Positions 26,324-37,234 of a stretch of DNA of 64,000 nt are shown here, piece by piece. The translations under genes and the position numbers were made by a program. Source of the DNA: Bifiguratus adelaidae (taxonomy: Eukaryota > Mucoromycota > Endogonomycetes > Endogonales); NCBI GenBank assembly GCA_002261195.1, contig MVBO01000007.1, positions 97,037 to 161,036 on the forward strand. Direction: 5' to 3'. Position 1 is the first letter of the stretch; every line of letters starts with the position of its first letter. A model generated the notes under the pieces. It had not been told where the DNA came from and ran no database searches. It saw only the letters and a list, made by a program, of their open reading frames with translations.

Positions 26324-28042
26324 ATGGCTGACCTCTCTACGGAGCAGATACACTCTGAACTCGAAAAGTTGGAACAAAATATTACCTTGACACTTCAAAG
26401 TGTCGATCAAAACTTTGCGCAATGCCACCATGTAGTCAGCACAAAGATCTTGCCGCAAGTGGAGAAGTATGCACAAGCGAGTAAACAGATTTGGGATGGA
26501 AGCAAGGTGGGTGAAAAGTGATATACAGCTTAAGGTAATAGAATCAACTCATGCTTTGATGGGCAGTATTGGTTATACTTTTTCCAGTCGCTGGAAACAT
26601 CAAGAGCAGCAGACGGGACAGAGGACAATGCAGAAGGCGCCATACATGCACCAACACCCTTATCGGCCTCTTCGGTACAGTCTCGTCACAATAGTCTGAG
26701 GGTCAATAATTGGGATGACGATCTTTCTGCGTCTCCATGGGAGCGCCTCAAGAGGGAGATGGACAGCTTCAGTGATCTTTCATCCATTGCACCGGCAACA
26801 CGAGTTCGCGCGAACGGTGACAGTTCAGTCGAGCGGAGCAGCATCTTGAGGAGAGCTAATCGATCCAAAATGAGCAATGAACCTAGTCATCTTGGCCATG
26901 TCACGACACCCGGTCAATTGTCGCCTCCACCGAACGATGAAACTTTTACGCTGGCGGATTTGCAGCCTACCGAGCGTGTTGCAGAGGCTTCAAAGGCTGA
27001 CAAACAACAGGATGCTAGCTTGTCCATCATACGACCTCCCTCGACACCTCATAGAAGCACCACTATCGATGACGACGATTTTTTCAATAATTTGCCATAC
27101 TCCCCTCCGCGAACAATGCAATTTGCTATTCCGCAGTCCATGCTACTACGTACTCCAGCCAAGCAAGCAGCCAAAAGCATCGTGGAGGATATATTAAAGT
27201 CCGCTGGAGAAGGAAATCTGAAAGTTTACGACGAGGCAATGAAGAGTGCCCAGAAGCAGCAGTCTGCGAAACGGCGGAAACAATCTGCCAAGGAAAACCG
27301 GCGTCCTCCCGGCACTCCCATACCACCGCCTCCAAATTCAGAACAATCCCGAATCCCTAGATCAGCGGTGAAGCGTGTCACTGGCGATCAGTCACCAAGC
27401 GACAATCGATCGAATGCAGACCGCTCTGCTCTGGTGCCAACACCGTCCAACTACTTGGCCAGATTCGCAGAATTGGAAGCAGACGACGCCGAAGTAGAGC
27501 GACACCTTGAGATGATCTCCAAGCTATCACCCTTTTCTGTCAAGACCGATGTCTCGGCCAACAAGAGCCACGCATCCATCAAACCAGAGCAATATGATAC
27601 ATCCTTCTTCGAGCATGGTCCGAATGATGAGTCAGTAACTGTGGCCCTGAATCAGTCCACCATGTCCAAGACGCCTGGTGCGCCTTCGCGACAGGCGAGC
27701 GTACAACCTCATCCCTCCGAATCAATCAATGAACGGCCAGTCATGTTCCTTGAAGACGATGAAACAGGTGTGGTTGGGATTGGATCGCCCTGTCCACCTG
27801 CCAACTGGCTGAACCAAAGTCCCAAATCACCCTTTGCTCTCGTTGGGTCACCCACGTTACATCGGGTCTTTGATGAGGCCAATCGAGATATCCGTCCCAT
27901 GCATCGGTCCAGTAGCAAAGCGAGCTCATTGGATGTGAGCATGGTCGATCAAGGCATGCCTCGTTCCGAGAACCTGACAGAGACATTTGGTACGTGGCAG
28001 CAAGTTCCCGAGGACGGATTCTCAAGTGACGAGAACATGTAA
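26324..28042 (+). CDS. ASK1: DASH/Dam1 complex subunit Ask1
   Basis: Outer-kinetochore subunit of the DASH ring that couples chromosomes to spindle microtubules. Two exons, 26324-26506 and 26567 to the stop at 28042 (intron 60 nt, GT-AG). The N-terminal Ask1 domain is clear: ELEKLEQNITLTLQSVDQNF, TKILPQVEKYAQASKQIWDG, then across the intron SKYWLYFFQSLETS. The remaining 430 residues are low-complexity and Ser/Pro-rich with many SP/TP sites (for example YSPPRT, LSPPP, RTPAK), typical substrates of Cdk1, plus basic KRRKQ patches. Fungal Ask1 proteins are known to be Cdk-phosphorylated at the C-terminus; here that is inferred from SP/TP density. It is tail-to-tail with the Ulp2 gene, 101 bp apart. 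Confidence 0.93.
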
Positions 28043-28143
28043 CATATACATTCATATAATGCTTCGTGCGGTATGTTAAAACATTGTCTATGGTGTCATT
28101 TGTTGTACATGAGGCGTTCTAGAATGCATTGATGTTAAATATA

Positions 28144-31100
28144 CTACACAGGATCAGATTTGGGTTGGGAGGCTTGAAATTCTGCATATTGCTCTTCCAC
28201 CTTATGCAGAACATCTCGGATCTGTTGTCGCTTAGTATGCATCTCACCTGGAGACCATACTTGCTTATCTTCTTCCTTGTTCTACTAAGTGTGAGACTGA
28301 TGCGCGATGGCATGTGCACGAGACTTACCACCAGCTTATCCAGGTAGACATCCGGGTTGGAGAGCAGCTTTTCCACGTAATGGAGGAGGTACACGCCGCA
28401 ATCGCAGTAATTGGTCTGAAAGGCAACCTACATCAATCGTGCATACATTAGAATCGAACTCGGGGCCGCGATGAGTAATATAAGTCTGCGAACCTTGGCG
28501 TATCCGGTCATAAGCCCATCCAACTTGATGTCTCTCCCCAGACGCAATTTGCCCTCGAATTTGAGAAAAGAGCGTAATGCGCCAAACGTGTTGGGGTGCC
28601 TTGAACCAAGCGAATCGAGGACAATCATGAAGGGGCTGGTGTACAACAAGCGGGTTAGAAATCACAAGTCATTTGCTCAGGGCTACCACGTACGTTGTAC
28701 TGGCGTCAATGCGTTCAATGTTCGTGGGATCACTTTGTGTCGCTGAACGACGGCCAAATTTGACCGGAGTAGGCCGTATCCTGGGAACCGCGCGCATTTC
28801 GATCTCGGAGTCGTCTTTTTCCGAGTTGTCTGCTTGCTTTGACATGTCCTCGTGAACTGAAGGCGAACTTGCCGCTGACAGCGTTTTTGGTGTTGGCACG
28901 TCCTCAGCTGGCGTCACATACGGCGTACTAGAGCTGTCGTCTGTTGAAGCAGCAGACGCAAAAATCTTTTAGCGCTTGAGATAACTAATTGGCGTTGGAC
29001 TCACCTTTCGTCTGTTTGGTGTCCTTCTCCGCAGCCGGTGCATCCTCGGGGAACAGCAAATGCGGATTGCCAATCATGACAAGATACCAATGAAGACTGG
29101 GGACATGGAAAAGGGATCAGCTTCCGGGTGATCATCTGCATCATGTACTTTTGCCACTTACTTCTCATTGATGGGTACGAAAATATACTTTTTGCTCAGC
29201 AAGTCCAACTTCGCCGTCCATTTCTTGACCCGTTCATAGGCATCTTCCGTTCTAAGGGGCAAAATGACGTGAGAAACGGTAGAGTTACTTGCATCTTATT
29301 ATTTACCTTCCCCGGTCCTTGGACGTTAACCGTTTGAAGAAGAATGTGTTGAATATGTGGACTTGCTCCATGATTTGCGGATTTTCAAGGAGATGCTGAT
29401 TGAACAGCCTATTCATAGAGTATGGATCAGTAAGGCTGCAACTAGAGCTTCACCATTATACTTGCCATTTCAAATAAAATTCGATAATGTTATCGTTTAA
29501 AAACTCGCCGTCGTCCAAGCGCGACTCGTCTTCACGGGTAATTGTGATGGCTCCAATGCCAACAAAAGGGTAGTTGAATAATCTGTCAACGTATTGAGTA
29601 ATAGCAAATCACAAATCACAAATCACAAATCCACAGTAAACATTACTTTTTGTCCGAGTTAAGGGAGATGGATTGGATGCGGGTTGAATATCGACATCTA
29701 ATGCAAGCATGAGCCACCAGTACAAATGCTAAACAGCAAACATGAAAACCTACGCGGTAGATTCGGCGGACATTGAAGAACCAAACTCAATGGCTTCTTC
29801 AAGTGATGATTTGTTGGGAGAGGTGGCTTTGGGTCGATTTATGGCAGTAGGCGCAGTTGTTACCTCGATGAGTGAATCCTGTCGCTTGATTCGCGGAGAC
29901 GATATTGGGCTGGGCGGGCGATCAAAATCATACTTGTCGTTCCACCTTGCCCATTCATCGTCCCTAAGACAAGTCTTGAGTGCCAAGGCCCTGTCGAATT
30001 CAACACGAAAGCTTACTTTAAAAATTTGACGTCGGTTTTCATGATGCTGACAAAGTTTTTGATGTGGTCGACGGTTTGTGAATAAGTTTCGAGTTCTAGG
30101 GAAATGTAGCGCTTGCGAGTTTCAAAAAAAGTCACTTTGGTGCGTGTGCTCGAGTCAATGGAAGCTGGAAATTCATCAAAGATGCCGCGTAAAATGGCAA
30201 TGAAACGCCCTTCCTTCTGATAAATCTTGGTGGCCGATGCAATATGTTCAGCTACAAGGGGTACCCTTTTGTCATGAGGTACTTACCAGAATATCTTTTA
30301 TATTTTCTGTCGAAATCCTGACATATCTCTGCTCGTCTGTCGATATTTTCTTAACAAAGAGCCGCATCGAATGACAGCTCGCTTCCGCTTCAAGGTGATG
30401 CGCAGGCTCCCGAAAATATTCGTATGGTGACATCAGCTTGACGAGATGACTGCGAAGTTTAAGTCCAGAGTCGCGCGTGCTTTCTGTCGCCTTTGGGCTC
30501 GCACTGGATTTACGGAGATGGGGTATTGGCGAGATCAGCAATGAGTGCTGTTTGAAAGCGGATAGTTCGTGTTCGCCTATGCTGTGCGTGGCTAGGCGGT
30601 GGCTCTTTTCGGCGCGCACTGAGGGAGGGCTGTCCTCCAGGGAAGCTCGGACTGAAAAAGGATTTCGTCTTTGTTGAGGCGAATACGCGATTCCATTGGG
30701 GCGTTCATGTGAATCGAGGACTTCAGACTCATCGTGATGGGTATCTTGATAACTCGGTCCATTTTGGAGAAAGTTCATCACACTTGGACGTTTCACCTGC
30801 AGCAAGATGAGTCAATCTGCGTACCGGCAACGGTTACATGTCATGCACTTACCGTTTGCTTTGGCTTCATGGAAGCCACAATGTTGGATGGTGCCTTCAG
30901 ACGACTTTCATGTTCGCTCACCAACTTGGACACGAGCCCTGTTTGCCGTCCTTCAAGCGACCGCCTTCGATCCAGCGTGCTACTGTCGATAGTCGAAGTT
31001 TGCCGGCGCTTGCTCACGGATTTATCCTCCTCATCATCCGAAAGTAGCGTGATAGACTTTGTCATGGCCGAGCCGCATTCTGGCTCCAACTTGTGCAGTC

Positions 31101-31729
31101 TAGATCCAAAGGTAGAGCGCGCCTAGGAACATGGTCGGTGAATATGTGAAAAGCAATCTAACGTGTGCTCATGGTCGAGCACCTACATAAAAGCCAGTAG
31201 TGCCCCTTAATTCACTTGGGATAGCCTCCCCTTTGATGTTCATCTCGTCCAAGGACACCTTGCGCTTTCGGTCTGTGCATAATGAGCATCATAGCCCACA
31301 TTGCATCCTCACAATCATTTACCTCCGTTTGTCACCGCTCCACCATAGAACCGTGGAACTGTCACACCATCAGGATGCGTTGAACGTGTCCGGATCCTTT
31401 CCGTACCCTCTTCCTTCTTTATACTCCGTACACCACTCAGCGGTCCGTGATCTACCTTGCGCCGTCGCGTGGGTGGAGTGAGCTCCGGTTCCTGTCCATT
31501 CAGGTCAGCAGGTCGTGTCGTTTAAAACGCATTACTTGCCGGTCGGGGCCGAGGCAGACTGATGGGTTGACCACCAGAAGGTCGCCAATGCGAGTCCTTT
31601 AACAGACTATTCGGGTCAAAGCTCGTCAGCTCAATCTTTTTACGTGGTGGCTAAAGCGAAATGTCAGCGCATACAAGGCTTTAGAGCAATGCTTACCCTA
31701 TCCTCTTCATCATATCCACCACGGTCCAT
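28144..31729 (-). CDS. ULP2: Ulp2-type SUMO-specific protease (C48)
   Basis: Removes SUMO, especially chains, from nuclear proteins. About 14 exons. Starting at ATG 31729 (MDRGGYDEEDR), a disordered Ser/Arg/Lys-rich N-terminal half is followed by an N-terminal adaptor-like domain (YVRISTENIKDIL), then the peptidase: RLDDGEFLNDNIIEFYLKW, FFFKRLTSKD, KKYIFVPINE with catalytic His in LHWYLVMIGNP, catalytic Asp in FIVLDSLG, and QTNYCDCGVYLLHYVE with the Gln and Cys. All four catalytic residues are intact. An acidic insertion (about SEKDDSEIEMRAVPR) separates the His and Asp blocks, as in Ulp2/SENP6-7. Two introns have GC donors (31539-31492 and 29465-29409). Another intron (29646-29583) contains a 7-bp tandem repeat. 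Some junctions in the N-terminal half are read from frame and splice signals only. Confidence 0.88.
29605..29632. repeat. Short tandem repeat, unit CAAATCA x4
   Basis: Four copies of a 7-bp unit inside an intron of the SUMO protease gene (intron 29646-29583). It leaves the branch-point side and acceptor intact. Confidence 0.7.
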
Positions 31730-31935
31730 GGTAGCTGACTGTCCAATCGTTCCCCCAAAACAAACACGGCTCACATTAGCTGTCAGTCAACCGCGTCCAA
31801 TTTAACGTTCCAAAGGAAAGGAAAGTAAAAAGAAAGCTTGCGAGTGATAATAAAGCCACTGACAGGCATTGTGAGCCATTGAATACAGTAAAAGAGAGAG
31901 AATAGAGAGACAAGAAGGAAGCAGTGAGAGAGATA

Positions 31936-32474
31936 CTAGCCTTGTTTCCTCTTTTTATTCTTCTTTTCAGACATGTATTGAGAAAAATAGTCGCCCTTGA
32001 CGCGTGCCTTTCCCGTGCTGCTTTGACCAATCGAACCACTTTTTCCAGACTCTTCGTCTTTCTCCTCATCAGCCTTGTCGGCAATACCTCGTTTCTTGGC
32101 ATGGGGTGTAGTTGGCGTGGAAGCCGAGTCCTTGTTGGCCATCCTCCGATTGTGGCGTATAATCTTGGACTTGAAGTCGTTTTCATTGGCATGCTTGGTT
32201 GCTTCCTTGTGAGACAGGTATTTGGCACCAAGACCTAGCCTGAAGAAGTACATGTTAGCCAACCGCAACGTCAAAGCATGGTAGAGGACGGTTTTAGGGC
32301 GTCAACCTACCTTGCAGGTCGACCTTGTGCAAATGAAGCAATGTCTTGCTCTGCCACTTCGTCTTGCCTGTCCTCTTCACTTTCAGGCGGTAACCATGAT
32401 GTAACGAGCGAGCGCGCCCGCCCCATACCGACGGTCAGCTGTGTCTGCAGTGTCTCGACATTGACCTTGGCCAT
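31936..32474 (-). CDS. Small basic protein of unknown function, probably nuclear/nucleolar
   Basis: About 160 residues over two exons, joined by a GT-AG intron that links GRPAR to LGLGAKYLSHKEA. The N-terminal half is mixed (MAKVNVETLQTQLTVG); the middle has the conserved LGLGAKYLSHKEATK block, which I associate with the DUF3245 family of fungal proteins. The C-terminus is strongly charged with KEKNKKRK-type lysine patches (SEKKNKKRKQG at the end), typical of nucleolar proteins. No enzymatic motif is visible. The start could be ATG 32474 or 32489 (MPCARMAKV); 32474 is preferred because the upstream part adds only five residues. It is divergent from ORM1 over 235 bp. Confidence 0.65.
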
Positions 32475-32496
32475 GCGCGCGCAAGGCAAAGAAGCT

Positions 32497-32505
32497 GCAC
32501 GTGAC
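32497..32505. promoter_or_regulatory. GCACGTGAC, E-box in DUF3245 / ORM divergent promoter
   Basis: A CACGTG core 23 bp upstream of the minus-strand start and about 205 bp upstream of the ORM start. One of several CACGTG elements in promoters of this window. Confidence 0.35.
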
Positions 32506-32709
32506 TCGTCAGCTTGTGAGGTGTCTCGCGCATTAGCTGGACGGCTTCCCTTGCCACATTAGTCTTTGTTTCTTCGCGCTGCCTTGTACTCTCCTCTCCT
32601 TACTGTTGTGCATTGCCGCAACACTACAATCTGCCTTGACTCCCATTGCTTGATCCGCGCCACCCTGCTTCCTCACCCTACAGAACACTATACACGGCGC
32701 ATACACGTC

Positions 32710-33409
32710 ATGAGCTATACCAACTCATATACGACGCCGCATCCTCGTTATGTCACCAATCCACGCTCCATATCTTCCACGTCTACGCCTGACATTACTG
32801 ATGCCAAATCACGCTTCTACAATCAGAGTCTCGATCAATCCTCCATGGTCAACCTCAACTCATCCTGGGTCAATTACAAGGGAGCATGGTTCACTACCGT
32901 CTTTATGATTCTATGCCTCAAGATGTTCTTTTCCATAATACCTGGCATATCCTCCGAAGCCAGCTGGACCTTGACCAATTTATCTTACAATACGGTATGT
33001 GTGATCATGTGGTACACCATATGCAGGTTACTCATGTTCATCTAGGGCAGTTTTATCATGTTTCATTGGGTGCAAGGTATCCCGTTTGAGAATAATCAGG
33101 GAGCCTACGATGGTCTAACTTTATGGGAACAAATCGATGGCGGGATCCAGTTCACTTCCACCCGCAAATTCCTGACAGCCGTTCCCGTTGTACTGTAAGT
33201 GACACATTCCGACATGATTGATGCATGGGACTTACATTACTCATCATTTTCCGTACCCTTGCAGATTTCTCCTCTCCACCCATTACACCCACTATGACTT
33301 TGTCACCTTTCTCATTAACTTCACTTTTACTGCCATCGCCCTCATTGCCAAACTACCCCAAATGCATGGTGTGCGTGTCTTGGGCATCAATAAGAATGAC
33401 TTGGAATAA
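32710..33409 (+). CDS. ORM1: Orm family ER protein, regulator of serine palmitoyltransferase
   Basis: Four-helix ER membrane protein that inhibits serine palmitoyltransferase in the sphingolipid pathway. Exons 32710-32994, 33046-33194 and 33265-33409 join in frame by GT-AG introns. The conserved core is complete: NLNSSWVNYKGAW, FSIIPGISSEASWTLTNLSYN, FIMFHWVKGVPFE-like (here FIMFHWVQGIPFE), GAYDGLTLWEQIDGG, TRKFLTAVPVVLFLLSTHY and LPQMHGVRVLGINK. The N-terminal 50 residues are Ser/Thr-rich (SYTNSYTTPHPRYV, SISSTSTPD), the region phosphorylated by Ypk kinases in yeast Orm proteins. 192 residues, normal for the fungal family. Confidence 0.96.
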
Positions 33410-33568
33410 AAGCGTCATGAACCCACCCGGTTTTGAGGCAATACACTTTAGCGCGTGGTCTTCCGTTTCAGCGAGCTCTTCCGTCCGCTTGCCTTTTCTG
33501 TCCAAATTTCCTTTTTGTAGTCAACCTTATCCTGTCGCCATCTATCACTTGCTTCCCGCGCATTCCCA

Positions 33569-33593
33569 TCTCTCTCTCTCTCTATACCCTACT
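33569..33593 (+). promoter_or_regulatory. Pyrimidine (CT) tract before the small orphan gene
   Basis: A run of CT dinucleotides ending in CTATACCC, 20-45 bp upstream of the ATG at 33611. CT tracts of this kind are common just upstream of fungal starts. Confidence 0.35.
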
Positions 33594-33610
33594 GGCCACT
33601 TGCATGCACC

Positions 33611-33871
33611 ATGACCGTGAATGATCGCTTTATTACCGAATTATATCCATCACCTTGCTCATCCACTTCGTCGTCCCCCTTCAACTCACCCCTCGTTCAT
33701 GCTTCGCCAACCGTCTCACCCAATCTACGGCCATCCTATCTCCTAGACCTGGACGATGACGATGAATGGAATCCCACCATACTACTCTTGTCAAGAGATG
33801 CCAAAAAGATGCGGCGGATATCTTCCGCGAGTGCTGTCACCTTGGCGACCATTCGAGAGGAGGAAGAGTAA
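33611..33871 (+). CDS. Small orphan protein, 86 residues
   Basis: Single-exon frame starting at ATG 33611 after a CT tract. The product is Ser/Pro-rich in its first half, then has an acidic patch LDLDDDDEWNP and a basic-Ser motif KKMRRISSASAVTL, which resembles a PKA site (RRISS), and ends in EEEE. No family recognised. The composition, non-random codon use and position between two expressed-looking genes favour a real gene, but a non-coding explanation cannot be excluded. Confidence 0.45.
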   Translation: MTVNDRFITELYPSPCSSTSSSPFNSPLVHASPTVSPNLRPSYLLDLDDDDEWNPTILLLSRDAKKMRRISSASAVTLATIREEEE

Positions 33872-34087
33872 ACGACGAAACCTGCGGGCGGAGAGAAATT
33901 TTAATTCCAGGCCATCTACGCGCTCTGGCTCCCCCCACCCTCTATATGCATCGTTGATATCTAGTCCCAGTTCTTTGACTCTCTAACCTTCTCTTCATTA
34001 TAGTGTGTTCCAAACTGTAGTATAGCCATCTCTTCCAATTTTCAACTGTATATTGTCTCCCCCTTTGCGTCTATTCAATACATAGTC

Positions 34088-36028
34088 ATGGCACTGTCAG
34101 GGCTATCGGCGTCCTCGACAGTTCCTAGTCGAGCTGTACATTCTAGTCCGTCTCCTTCACCTTATGAGCAGTTTATACCAGAAGGACCGGTGGCATGTCC
34201 CATTTGCGACTTGTCATGTGTATCGCTACAGCAGTTGAACAGGGTAGGCACTATACGCGGTCGGACACTCGGTCAGAGCACATTTCTCACCGGTTGATAG
34301 CATATTGACGATGCGCATACACTGTATGCCGAAGGAAGTGGCGAGGACGACGATGATGACGACGACATTCTTAATCCTGTAAAGACATGGTTCAAGGCTG
34401 CTCAAAAGAAGGTCATGCTACCGCTCAAGGACAAGAATACCAACTTTGCTCGGTTCTCGTCTGGGCTTCTCGATCCACACTTGATGAGCAACTTTTCAAA
34501 TAACCTTCAGTTGTCCTCACAGCAGGCTCCAGTGCAAGTCTTGCCCGAGGCTGACCAAGTGACCAAGGCGCACTGGCAACCAGACCGACCAAATGCGACC
34601 TGTCATCATCCTGGATGCCGAAAGGCGCTTGGACGGAGCGGTGTTGGTAAACGACACTGCTACAAATGTGGCCAACTTTATTGCGACCAACATGTTCAAT
34701 TCACCATGCGGCTGGATCGACAGGCAGAGCATGATCCCTACGAAGGCATCTGGTGTCCTGTCTGTCAGTCTTGTTTCACGTCACAAGAAGGCTACAACGA
34801 TCATGAAGGTACAACGCGTGATCGGACGACCTTGTTCCTCAAGGGGCGGACGAAAACCATGGATCGCGTGCATTTGGAGGAGAATCGATTGGAGAAGCGG
34901 ATGGAACGGTTAGCCAGAATACATGCACTTCAAGATGTCGATTCGCCCACCTCATCGCCTGTACCGTCCGGACGCCTTTCTCCGGCCATGCAGGCCAAAC
35001 GGACCCACCCTAATCCACCGTCTCATGATGCTCCCCGGTCATTGATGCATCGGGCAAGTTCATCGAGTGTGAGCCTGTTGGGCTTGCGCAAGAATTTTCG
35101 AGGTGAGATCAAAAGCTGTGCCAGTGCGGACGGTAGAGACTGATCATGTGGAATGTCTTGTAGATGCCGAGCGGACCGTGGTGGGATGGGAGGAGGATGC
35201 CAATGTGATTGTATGTCCGATCGACGGGTAAGTGAAGCAGATCGATGACCATCTATTCCGACTGACATGCACAACAGCGCCAAATTCTCCTTTTCGAATC
35301 GCAAACATCACTGTCGATTGTGTGGACGTGTCGTGTGCGGGCAGCCGACGTGTTCTTCAGAAGTCCCGCTTTATCTTGACATGTCTATAGAAGGCATGGA
35401 CGCGGAGCCTGTAGGTTACACCCGGATATGCACAGATTGTCAGCGATCCGTGTTCCGACGCAAGATGGCGCACGATGATATGGTGAGGCCACCTCCAGTC
35501 GTGGGCTTGTATCATCGGCTCGTACGGAGGAAAGAAGATGTGGAGAAGGAATTACCAGTCTTTCAACAGGCGCTCGCCATGTTGGAGAAGGGCGACGTTC
35601 AAAACCAGACGCACGATGACTTCAAGCGCGCGGCTCAAACTCGAAAAGATCTCTTGTCAAGTTTTGCCCAATTGGATTCCCTCAGTAAAACCATTGGCAA
35701 TCTTAAGAAACCCAACTCACCCTCCTATCAACACCTTCATCAAAACATTCACATCGCAACCACCCAATGGCTTCAAGAGCACATGTCTGCTCTCCGCATG
35801 GTCCCGCATATCCTCAAACCCGCCAAACCCTCTCCAGACGTCGCATCCCCCGAAAAGATTCAAGCGCAACAACAGCTCGATATACTCAATGAGCAATATA
35901 CCCAAGTCCAAGAGTTCATCACGGATGCAACGAAAAAGCGCAAATTTGACGATGTCAAGAACCTGAGACGTAACTTAGCAGAGTTAGAGTCTGAGATTGA
36001 GCGTGTCAAGGCCCTAGTGGCTTCATAA
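34088..36028 (+). CDS. VAC1: Vac1/Rabenosyn-5 FYVE protein (Rab5 effector)
   Basis: Endosomal tethering factor that binds PtdIns3P and Rab5 GTP in vesicle transport to the vacuole. Exons 34088-34243, 34301-35102, 35164 to about 35229 and 35278-36028. A C2H2 finger is completed by splicing the first intron (CPICDLSCVSLQQLNRHIDDAH). A first FYVE-like zinc domain follows (RHCYKCGQLYCDQHV, then WCPVCQSCF), then a variable linker with SP sites, then a second FYVE domain with the PtdIns3P-binding RKHHCRLCGRVVC signature and ICTDC. The C-terminal 180 residues form coiled coils with the Rabenosyn Rab5-binding-type helix (EQYTQVQEFITDATKKRKFDD). The layout matches Pep7/Vac1 of fungi. Confidence 0.92.
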
Positions 36029-36143
36029 TGTAAAGAGGTGTGATGACAAATAGGCCAATGGGAGCCCTTTTCATTTTACTGCCTCTATTGGAATTAGCAC
36101 AAACGCCAGTGCTTTTATAGGGTAGAGGATATACTAGTGCGCC

Positions 36144-36558
36144 ATGGTAAGCGGGGGACATTTTCCGTCTGAATCACCAGTCATGGTAACTCTGTCTTTC
36201 ACAGCTCTTTTACTCCTTCTTCAAGACCCTCGTTGGTCACCAGATAACCGTCGAACTTAAGAATGATCTCGCCATTACCGGCACATTAGTGTCTGTCGAT
36301 CAATTCCTTAACATTAAGCTGGACGATATCCAAGTGGTGGACGAGGCCAAGTATCCTCACATGGTAAGTGCGCAGTGTAAGTGACAAGCAAGAATCTTAC
36401 GCGTCTATGTCTAGATGTCTGTCAAGAACTGCTTCATTCGTGGATCTGTCGTACGGTATGCTAAATTACCGGCAGCTGCTGTTGATACTGCTCTCTTGCA
36501 AGATGCCGCTCGACGTGAAGCAGCCCAACCAACACCACCCAACGTCAAGGTGAAATGA
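36144..36558 (+). CDS. LSM2: U6 snRNA-associated Sm-like protein LSm2
   Basis: Subunit of the LSm1-7 and LSm2-8 rings (mRNA decay; U6 snRNA). Exon 1 is only the ATG (36144-36146), directly followed by a GT donor; exon 2 is 36205-36363 and exon 3 36415-36558. The 101-residue product has both Sm motifs: LFYSFFKTLVGHQITVELKN, then DQFLNIKLDDI, and KNCFIRGSVVRYAKLP, as in LSm2 of other eukaryotes. LLQDAARREAA is the conserved C-terminal tail. Tail-to-tail with the FAM32A homolog, 94 bp apart. Confidence 0.96.
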
Positions 36559-36652
36559 ACATGTCTTGTCAGCACGCAAGCCAAAACGAAACAAATTGAA
36601 AGGCGTTGAGAGAGATGGCATTGTATTCTATGTACACATGTATACACGCGCG

Positions 36653-37111
36653 TTAGCCCGGGCCGACTTTGGGAATATCGTAATGCTCCGAGAGCTCTTC
36701 AAGGCGTCGATTAAAGTCTGCGACTCTGTCCTTGTGAGACATGGCAGCCTGTTTGCGTATTCGTTCTTCTTGCTGTGATAGATGTGATTGAGTTTAGAGA
36801 CGGTTTGCCACAGCACAAGGATCTCTCTATCTGTCTCTCTCTTGTGTCTGTCGATGATACACTTACCCTTAGTCGTTGTGCTTCTTCAAACTTAAGTTCA
36901 GCCGCCGTCTTTTTGGGTTTCTTGTCGGTCGTCGTCGATGAGCTTGAATCTGACTTGGTGCTCACATGCTCCGACTTGGTCTTCTTCTTCTTCTTTCTAC
37001 CCACTCATTAGCATTTAGACTACTCTCAAGGCTATCTATAGCTTACTTGACGATAGGATCGCCTCCCTTGAGCTTCAATGCGCCTTTGGTGACGCTCTCG
37101 TAGGCAGACAT
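36653..37111 (-). CDS. FAM32A: FAM32A homolog
   Basis: Small nuclear protein; the human homolog is a spliceosome component that promotes exon ligation. Exons are read from ATG 37111 ([17 protein letters not shown]) through two GT-AG introns. The lysine-rich patch ([12 protein letters not shown]), the [13 protein letters not shown] helix and the conserved C-terminal [20 protein letters not shown] followed by IPKVGPG are all present. Length about 105 residues, as in the family. It is divergent from HEM25 over 123 bp. Confidence 0.92.
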
Positions 37112-37234
37112 TGTTGAAATATTGCAGTCTTTGACAGTGGAAGGAGAGACTTATAGCGACACGTTGGACACGTTCGGGAACACACACACATTATTAGAGC
37201 ATATTCTTGACAACGCTTGTCACTACCCGACTGA

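Noticed and set aside
28438-28460. tRNA B-box-like sequence (GAGTTCGATTC on the minus strand)
   Set aside because: It lies in an intron of the SUMO protease gene, and no A box, acceptor stem or anticodon arm can be folded around it.
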